64,000 bases of DNA, taken from the NCBI RefSeq assembly GCF_020921035.1, contig NC_063151.1, positions 30,572,934 to 30,636,933 of the forward strand, written 5' to 3'. Positions within the stretch are counted from its first letter, which is position 1, and every line of letters begins with the position of its first letter. Below the pieces are notes generated by a model. It saw only the letters and a program-made list of their open reading frames with translations. It searched no databases and had not been told where the DNA came from. Below are positions 56,421-64,000 of the stretch, one piece after another. The position numbers were made by a program, and so were the translations under genes. The stretch comes from Rhodamnia argentea (lineage: Eukaryota > Streptophyta > Magnoliopsida > Myrtales > Myrtaceae).

Positions 56421-59400
56421 ATGGGTATGCATCAAGTACTCTTCCTTGTCTTTTTCACATTGCTTCTATCAATCGCTTCTTGTTCTGGACAAGTATCATG
56501 CTGCAGTGACCAGAGCAATGCCTTGCTCCAGTTCAACAAGTCCTTATCCCTCAATGCAAATTCTTCTTATACCAAGCGCGACATTCTTGCACACGTCACG
56601 TCTTATCCAAAGACAGCATTTTGGAGTGAAAAATAGTGACTGTTGCTCATGGGATGGGGTTGCCTGCGACAATACGGCAGGTGATGTTATCGGTCTTGAC
56701 CTCAGTTGCAGCTGGCTTCACGGGCGTATTCATCCAAACAGCACCCTTTTCCTACTTCCCCATCTGCAGAGGCTCAACCTCGCCTTCAACAGTTTTGATA
56801 GCTCGGCATTTTCAACCGAGTTTATCGGTTCTCGAGCATGGCACACCGTTGGCTTTCTATTGCTCGTTTTTTGGGTGCAGTCCCACCTGAAATATCTTAT
56901 GTTTCGAAACTTGAGTCGCTGGATCTCCCTTGCTATCATCATGCTTTATGGTTTGACAATCCTAGCTTGAGAATGCTACTTCAGAATCTAAAGGGTGTAC
57001 GTGGTAACATTTACGGAAGTGGATTTTTGCTCCGGAAGTGCTTCTGTAGCAGAAATCTGTTTAGTAACGTGACTTCCGAAGCATAAATTCTTTTGATAAA
57101 AATTTTTACTTCTGAAAGAAATTTTTACTTTTAAAGTGAATTTTCACTTATGAAGTTATTTTCCCCCAATTTGAGATGTTCAAGAAAATTGCTTTTCAAC
57201 TCAAAAAGTACTTTTTGCCTTAGTCTCTTTTTATTACGCCCTCACCCTCATTTCGACCACACTGGCCTCTGCCGACCTCCTCTGCTGACCACCGCCCCCC
57301 TCCGCTGCTGCCCCCTGCCGCCCGCGACCGCCTCCCCCCACAGCCAACTGCAACCCCCGTCAACGCCGATCCTTGCCGATCACCGACCTCCGCCCATCGT
57401 TACTCGCGGCCACCTCCAACCTTCGACCATCACCACCCACTGCCCACCGCAGACCTGCGCCGCCCATAGCCGCCCGCGACCATTGCCCCTAGCCGCTAAT
57501 TGCTGCCAACCACCGCCGACCTCTGCTGGCTCCCGCCCATCGCTGCTTGCAATTATTGCCACTCGCGGACCTTCGCCGGCCGCCTCCCACCGCCTCCAAT
57601 GCCAACCATCGTTGCCAATCGCAGACTATAGCCCACCACCACCAACCGCCGACCACCGCTGCCCCTTGCCACCAACCGTCGACCACCGAGCCGCCCGACA
57701 CGGTCTAACGCTCCACAGAGTTGCCATCTCCGACCGCCGAAGTAAAACATAAATACTAATTTTTTTATTTTTAAAAATAAAATAATATTTTAGTTTAAAA
57801 ATGAAGTAGAAATTTTGCGGCCACCCACAATAATTTTTCGTAGAAGATTTTGTGTTATTAATGTTTCAGAAGTAGAAATTTTCAATCGTCACCAAACGAA
57901 TTTCTCTTATCAGAAATCAACTTTTGTAGTAGAAGTTGATTTTTCAACTTCTACTTCTGAGGAGAAGTAGAAAAATCAACTTTTCACAAGAAGTTGATTT
58001 CCGAAGTAGAAGTATTGCTATGCGTGCCCTAACAGAGTCACGGGGACTTGTCCTTGATGGAATGAACCTGTACTCGATCTTGCCTAGTTCCTGGATGGAC
58101 ATATCTTCCCCTTGGACATCGGGTAGTCTTTGGTAAGTGTGCACTTCAAGGAACATTCCCAGGGCAGATTCTTCACTTACCCAACCCCAAGGATCTGAAT
58201 TTGCAGCTAAATACTGATCTCACTGGCAAAAGTCAACTGGACCAGTCCCCTCTTTTCTGTGCTTCTCTCTTCCACGGGCTTCCCAGGGAAATTACCCGTT
58301 GGAATTGGCAACCTAAAGAATTTGAAGGTTTTAAATCTACTTGCCTCCAAATTTTACAGGTTAATCCCTTCGTCGCTTCGGAATCTCACACGAATGAGTG
58401 CTTTGGATTTCTCCTACAACAATTTCATTGGTAAACCTCACTAGTAAAACCTCAACGAGCTCACAGCACTGGAACTTTATGCTAGCGGCTTTTAATGGCA
58501 CAGTGGAGCTCGAAATGTTCATGAAACTGCGGAACCTCCACACTTTTGACTCTTTCGTTTTGTGGTAATCTATTCTCTGATCATGGACAGCAGTGTCAAT
58601 CATATGTTCCCGAATCGTATGTCATTGGCATTAACATCTTGCAATTCTCAAGAGTTCCCAAGCATCTCATCAACTGTCAATTCACTGTTGAAGGGCTTTG
58701 ATGTTTCTCGCAACCTCATCCAGGGCGAGGTTCCAGGTTGGTTATGAGAGGCTGGGAAGGACACACTGGAATATGTAGATCTTTTTGATGACCTTTTAAC
58801 AGGAGAAGTTCAAGGACAAATTTTATGGAGGAAAGTGAAAAAGTATCAACCTCAGGGGGTAATTTGCTTGGAGAGGTTCCTTCTCAAATTTCCAACGTGA
58901 GTTCTCTTATGAATTTAGATTTATCGCAAAACGAACTCATTTGCAGAATGCCCCAACGTACAGGAAATTTGATCAATCTTCGGTGGTTGGACTTGAACAA
59001 TAACAATCTTGAACAGCGACTACCGCTTCTGCCAACTTCCCTGTCTGTCTTTTGGGTATCAAGCTACATTCTCACGGGAGAGATCCCTTCTTTGATCTGC
59101 AATGTGAATTCCCTTTATGGTCTGAATTTTTTGAGTAACAATTTCATCGAGATTATTCCAGAGTGTCGTGGGAACTTAAGCTCCCTGTTCTGGTTGGACT
59201 TCAGTTATAATCATTTGGAAGGGCCACTACCTTGATCTTTGGCCAATTGCATGAGCTTTCTTCACATAGATTTCTGCGAGAACATGCTAGATGATGCTTT
59301 CCCCCGTTGGCTGCATCTCTCCTCCTTAAGTCTACTTGACTTGAGCTCAGATAAATTCTTACTGGTCATTTGGCCGCGGACGATTTTGAAAAAGCAGGCA

Positions 59401-60423
59401 CACTTGACTTCTCCAACAACAACTTCAAGGGAAAAATTCCAACTCCACCAGCCTCTGCTAAATTTTTTTCTCTTTCGAGCAATAAGTATGAGTTGCAACA
59501 CGATGGCGCTTTTAGCCCTCCTCTTATCTAATACAAGCTTGACTGGAACAATTCCCCCTTGCCTTCTTCCAACATGAGCCTCTTTGTTCTGAATCTTTGT
59601 CTCAATTACTTCCATTTGGAGGCTGACTGCCTTGATCTTTTGTAAATTGTACGAAGCTAGAAGTCCTAGATCATGGCTACAACCACATCGAGGATGCTTT
59701 CCCCAGTTGGCTGGAGACCCTCCCAGAACTGCAAGTCCTTGTCTTGAAATCCAATAACTTCCATGGGTGGCTGTAAAGTTTCATTGCAAAACATCCTTTC
59801 CCGAAGCTGTAGATTCTCGACCTTTCCAGGAACTCTTTCTGTGGTCCTATTTCTTCAGTTTTTGTTGGAAATTTGACAGCTATTATGACAGTACATGGTG
59901 CAGACGGCGACCAGCTGTATACCGGCGATCAGTCATATCAGGATTCTGTGGAGGTTATTGTGGAGGGGACCTAAATTGTGCTGGTGAAAATTTTGAAGAT
60001 TTTCACAGCCATCAACTTGTCCAACAACAAATTCCAGGGTGAGATCCCTGAAGCCATTGGGAAGCTTATCTCTCTCCGAGGACTAAACATCTCAAGAAAT
60101 AACATCATCGGACAGATCCCGGCATCTATTGGGAATCTGGGCAATCTATTGGCAATCTTTCTCCCAACAAGCTTTCGGGAGTACTGACGGATTTGACATC
60201 TCTCTCCTTCTTGAACCTTCAGAAAATTACTTACTGATCATTCCCCAAGGCAATCGGTTCCACACATTTAAAGGCGATTCATAAGCCAGTAATTTAGGGC
60301 TATTGCTGATTTCCATTGACACATTCTCGTAGATAGATGAAGATCAACGTCCTCCACCATCAACTTTCCTCGAGGAAGACAATTCTGACTTTGGAGATGA
60401 ATTTGACTGGACATCATTTTGAT
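56421..60423 (+). pseudogene. LRR receptor-like protein (RLP, Cf-type) pseudogene
   Basis: A signal peptide (MGMHQVLFLVFFTLLLSIAS) and LRR N-terminal cap (CCSDQSNALLQFNKS) start at 56421. The continuing cap motif CCSWDGVACDNTAGDVIGLDL appears only in another frame from about 56637, marking a frameshift. LRRs follow in pieces (PHLQRLNLAFNSFDSSAF; about 58562-58747; about 58825-59235 with NLLGEVPSQISNVSSLMNLD and ICNVNSLYGLNFLSNNF; about 59978-60187 with TAINLSNNKFQGEIPEAIGK), separated by stops and frame changes. An acidic RLP-type tail (DEDQRPPPSTFLEEDNSDFG ... DEFDWTSF-stop) ends at about 60423; a transmembrane helix before it is not visible. A Harbinger-like element splits the N-terminal LRRs. 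At least five disruptions make a functional product impossible. Intact relatives are plasma-membrane immune or developmental receptors. Confidence 0.88.
56992..58029. mobile_element. Harbinger-like non-autonomous element inside the RLP pseudogene
   Basis: The left terminus (a)gggtgtacgtggtaaca and the reverse complement of the right terminus gggcacgcatagcaata match. Subterminal aagtagaa/ttctactt motifs also mirror each other. TAA flanks both sides (56989-56991 and 58030-58032). Removing the element and one TAA rejoins the RLP frame as LQNLTE..GLVLDGMNL, a standard LRR, which independently confirms the boundaries. The core (about 57240-57745) is GC-rich, Pro/His-coding low complexity (ccaccgccgacc-type units). 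No transposase. Confidence 0.85.
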
Positions 60424-61646
60424 GGGATAAGGCGTGGACTAGTATGTGGATTGTCGACAGGACATGTGATCCTTCAAACTTGCGAGGATTCGAAAGCCAA
60501 AGAGAAATTTTCCTAGAATTTATGCTAGATGAGCTAAGCAAGGAGTTCTCAGAGTGACTCATCTTCAGCTCCTTCTTTGCATATTATTTACGTGCCTTAC
60601 TAATTTGCGCTTGATTATCGTTTCTTCTATTATTGCTACTTCTTTGCTCCCACAGATTGCAGATGTAGAAAGAGGTTAGAAAAAATTTGTCCTGGTCATG
60701 GATCGTACTTTGTCGTGTCCCCTCTAATGCCAGTCAAAGGAAAACTAAACAGAATTTCCTTCGCAAAGTTGACCGAGACTGGCTTTGTGGCACACGGGCC
60801 GCGGAGGTTGGGGCACTTGAGACTGAGAATGAGGCTTCTGATACAAGAGAGATTCAACAAATTCTATTCTGTTGACAGGCCTCTACTGAAGGGCTGAAAA
60901 GGGAAAGATTTGGATGGCTTGGTTAATGCTACTGGATAATGCAACTGACCAGTACATTTGCTCAATCATCCCTGGATGAGGAGAAGGCGACATCCGTGGC
61001 TTTATTGCTAATCCAGGATGCCTCTTCCCCCCAAGTCGCACGTCACGTGCCGAAGAACGTGACGTCCTGCACATGTTTTAGGGACGCGAAATAAATGCCG
61101 CCGTTATTTTTTTTTTCCCTCTGACTGCTTGCTCAGTAGTGTCCTGACTAACAGGCGTTTCGCAAGAAATGTCCCCGGCTTTTGGAGTTGAGTGACGATA
61201 ACAGGTCTCGTCTCAAAAGAAGGCCCCTATTAACCCATTTTTTCCTTGTTGTGGGAGGAAAGGATGAGCTAAATGCAGTTAAGAAGAAATGCTGTCCTTG
61301 CTAGATGGGGACTTTGTACCTACTGAACTTTTTCGTGGTGCATGTGTTTGATATTATTGCATTTCACAGAGAGGACTGATGAAAGAAAGAGAGCTATCGA
61401 AATGGTCAAATGACCTTCCATTAAACCTGGTCAAGTGAAGATGTTGGGACCAAACCACTTACAGATTGAAGCATAATCACTCAGGGTGCCTCCGTGATTA
61501 ACCCATTGCGTTGCTCCAATTCAGAAAGTCATTGTCCTGCTGCATTAATGCCATCGGCTTCGACCCTGATCTGACCCAATGCTGTCTTCTTCCGCCTATA
61601 ATCATTCACGAGATTTCTTTATCGGTTTGGTGCCATAGGTTCTCAT
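60424..61646. other. Spacer between the RLP pseudogene and the Copia fossil
   Basis: No gene is supported. A short open frame at about 60687-60875 has no recognisable features. Confidence 0.4.
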
Positions 61647-62157
61647 TGTTAGAGAATAATAAAATTGATTTTTGAAGTAGAAGAGTCCAATTTGATTTTG
61701 GACTTGTTATAGATAATCCTTATCCATAAGCTAGAAGAAGAAAAGTCCAATTTGGCTTTGGACTTGTTATGGATAATGCTTATCCACATTAATAGATAAG
61801 GATAAGGTTTTTGGTCAAACTAGAATACAACTTTGATTTGGACTCTTTTTGGATAAGATTTCGGCTGTCGCTTTCACATTATAAGACGGTGGAGTTTGCC
61901 TATAAATATGAGGGGTGTGAGATATAGAAGCCCTAGCATATAAGAGAGATAGATTTGTGAGTTTGTACTAAAAGCTTATAGTCAAGCTTGTGATTTCTTT
62001 GTGTAAAGCATTTACAAAGGCATTTTGAATTCTTTGTGTAAAGCCTTTACAAAGGCATTTTGAATACTACTCTCATTTGCTTACTCGATTTCTCTCTCAC
62101 TCGATTTCTCTCTCATATCAAATCCTCCAAATTTCCGCAACCCTTTTGGTTCCTACA
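61647..62157 (+). repeat. 5' LTR of the Copia fossil
   Basis: Starts TGTTAG and ends CTACA just before the tRNA-Met primer-binding site. It contains two internal duplications: the agtccaatttg..tttggacttgt block (about 61685 and 61747) and a ~38-bp tandem unit (ttctttgtgtaaagc.tttac) at about 61995-62066. A tataaatatg motif at about 61900 may be the LTR TATA box. Confidence 0.9.
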
Positions 62158-63885
62158 ATTGGTATCAGAGCTAGTTATGACATCCACCAGTTCCGTTCAA
62201 TTGCAACTTCCAAAATTGAACGGGAGAAATTTCAACAACCGATCCGTTCGGATGAAGGTTATATTCAAATCGCAAGATTTGTGGAACGTGGTGGAGAGTG
62301 GCTACACCGAAGTAGCCGATGTCAAAAAATTCAATGCTTTGAAAAAGGAGGAGAAGGATTCGTTGGTCGAGTTCCCGAAAGAAAGATCAGAAAGCATTAT
62401 ATGCGATCTTTCAAGCTGTGGAGGAGACGATAGTTGAAAAAATATCGTGCGTAGAAACCGCCAAAGCAACGTGGGATATTCTGTAGAAATCCTACAAGGG
62501 CGATGATCGCGTGAAGTGAGTTCGACTTCAAACACTCCGAGGTGATTTTGAGTCTTTCTGCATGAATGACGCTGAATCTATCTTGTTGTACTTCGATTGT
62601 GTGCAAACCATCGTTAACTAATTGAGGGTTACTGGTGATGAACTCCAAGATGAACGAGTTGTAGAAAAAATCATGAGGTCTTTGATCGAAAGATTTGACT
62701 ACGTTGTTGCAGCAATCAACGAAGGTCGGGATATATCAACCATGAAATTGGAGCGGTTGATGGGTTCATTATGCTCGCATGAGCAAAGAATGAATCAGAA
62801 GTCCGTCGGTGCGTATCCCGAGCAAACTTTGCAAAGCCGGCTCGCTCATTCAACGCGAGGAGGGCATCATGGTGTCCAAGGTCGTGGAGGTGGACGAGGT
62901 GGAGGTGGAAATTCCAATTCCACTGGAAGATATAAAATATTTGACAAATAAAAGGTCAAGTGTTTTAAGTGTAACAAATTCGGACATTACAAATCCGAAT
63001 GTCGAGCAAACATTGGGCACGAGCAGCCATAACATGTACATGCTGTCGATGCTGATGAAAGCGTCGCGTTAGCATGCGAAATTGATGACTCAAGTACTGG
63101 TGATGCCAATATATGGTGCCTCAACACCGGGTGTAGCAATCACATGTCTGGTCGAAAGGAGCCATTCTCGCACCTAGATGAGACAGTTCATGGTGAAGTC
63201 AATTTTGAAAATAAATCAAAGGTTCTCGTGATGGGAAAAGGTAACATTGATATCAAATCAAAAGATGGTACTAATGTTACTGTTGTAGACGTTAACTTTG
63301 TGCCAGGACTTTTCTGGAATTTGCTTAGTATTTGGCAACATTCGGAAAAAGGACACAAAGTTAATATTGAAAACGGAGTTTGCACCATTAGAGGTGTAAA
63401 CGATAAGTTGATCACGGCGGTGCATATGACAAAGAACCGGATGTTCCTTCTTTCTCTCCAGAAGAAGTCTTTGTTGAGTTTTCAAGCCATGACGAAAGAT
63501 AGCAAGTGGTTGTGGCATATAAATTTTCGTGGACTAAAGCTATTGGTCCAGAAAAAGATGGTCACTGGGATGCCTTTGATTGATAGTCCATGTAAATTTA
63601 GTGGACTAATGCATGAGCAGAAAGGTCCTACCAAATTGATGTGTGATAACAAGTCGACAATTGTATAAGCCAAGAATTCTGTTTTCCATGGCAGGAGCAA
63701 ACATATCGACATCAAATATCACTATATCCGTGAGTTGGTCAAAGATGGTGAGATCGAACTTGATTTCTGTAGGTTCGAAGACCGGATTACAGATATCCTA
63801 ACAAAACCATTGAAGGCAGATTCATTCGAGAAATTGAAGACGATGCTTGGTGTTAGGTACTTCCAAAATGAATTTTAAGGGAGAC

Positions 63886-64000
63886 TGTTAGAAAATAATA
63901 AAATTGATTTTTGAAATAGAAGAGTCTAATTTGACTTTGGACTCGTTATAGATAATCCTTATCCGTAAGCTAGAAGAAGAAAAGTCCAATTTGGCTTTGG
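63886..64000 (+). repeat. 3' LTR of the Copia fossil (partial)
   Basis: Begins TGTTAG after the purine tract and follows the 5' LTR sequence with a few substitutions until the window ends. Confidence 0.92.

Larger units (their letters stand above)
61647..64000 (+). mobile_element. Ty1/Copia LTR retrotransposon fossil (3' LTR cut by window end)
   Basis: The 5' LTR spans about 61647-62157 (TGTTAG...CTACA, ~511 bp). It is followed by a primer-binding site complementary to initiator tRNA-Met (tggtatcagagc, 62160-62171). Recognisable parts then come in Copia order: gag-like sequence (from about 62177), protease/GAG-pre-integrase region (about 63105-63530), a C-terminal RNase H-like region (about 63620-63880), polypurine tract (aagggagac, 63877-63885), and the start of the 3' LTR at 63886. 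The copy is broken and shorter than a full-length Copia element, with several breaks. The two LTR starts differ at a few positions over the ~115 bases that can be compared, suggesting an insertion that is not very recent. A candidate 5-bp left target site is ctcat (61642-61646); its partner lies outside the window. Confidence 0.93.

Noticed and set aside
57150-57752. 200-codon Pro/His-rich frame
   Set aside because: Same type of GC-rich repeat core, inside the element that interrupts the RLP pseudogene.
1-64000. tRNA, rRNA, CRISPR or bacterial-style operon features
   Set aside because: Scanned for T-loop and PBS-like motifs and repeat-spacer patterns; only the Copia primer-binding site was found, and this is plant nuclear DNA.

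Overview
The window is nuclear DNA from a dicot plant. Genes have GT-AG introns, long AT-rich spacers separate them, and plant-only families occur (TIC20, fasciclin-like and classical arabinogalactan proteins, two-pore K+ channel TPK, agenet/BAH protein, nuclear-encoded plastid ribosomal protein S10, plant serine acetyltransferase, LRR receptor-like protein). Overall style and repeats suggest a woody rosid, possibly Myrtaceae; that is only an inference.

Layout. 1-13.3 kb: the first exon of a fasciclin-like arabinogalactan gene (minus strand, running off the left edge), a repeat-rich spacer, a single-exon TIC20-V gene (minus), a nest of small DNA transposons, and a classical GPI-anchored AGP gene (minus). 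13.3-18.2 kb: spacer with a clear non-autonomous Mutator-like element. 18.2-25.1 kb: a CFIm59/68-type RNA-binding protein (plus) with a probable 3'-UTR intron, then an unnamed two-helix membrane protein (minus). 26.3-29.7 kb: TPK1-type vacuolar K+ channel (minus, two coding exons) and a DUF7722 gene (minus, 5' end unresolved). 30.5-38.7 kb: a six-coding-exon agenet/BAH chromatin protein (plus), converging on a five-exon QUARTET1-like pectin methylesterase (minus). 40.5-43 kb: plastid RPS10 (plus, two exons), whose 3' flank is duplicated in tandem. 43-53.8 kb: gene-poor, with tandem repeats, Harbinger-like elements and a 5'-truncated LINE. 53.8-55.3 kb: serine acetyltransferase (plus, intronless). 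56.4-60.5 kb: a decayed LRR receptor-like protein gene split by a Harbinger-like element. 61.6-64 kb: a broken Ty1/Copia retrotransposon whose 3' LTR runs off the right edge.

The genes are independent housekeeping or cell-wall genes, not a pathway or cluster. From memory, the order FLA - TIC20-V - CFI59 - membrane protein - TPK1 - agenet/BAH - QRT1 matches, in reverse, the Arabidopsis block from about At5g55730 to At5g55590, which supports the individual names. I found no tRNA, rRNA or CRISPR array and no evidence for an undescribed system. The most distinctive signals are well-delimited transposons with GC-rich cores, a captured exon-like sequence, the RPS10 3'-flank duplication, and a small ORF in a spliced 3' UTR.
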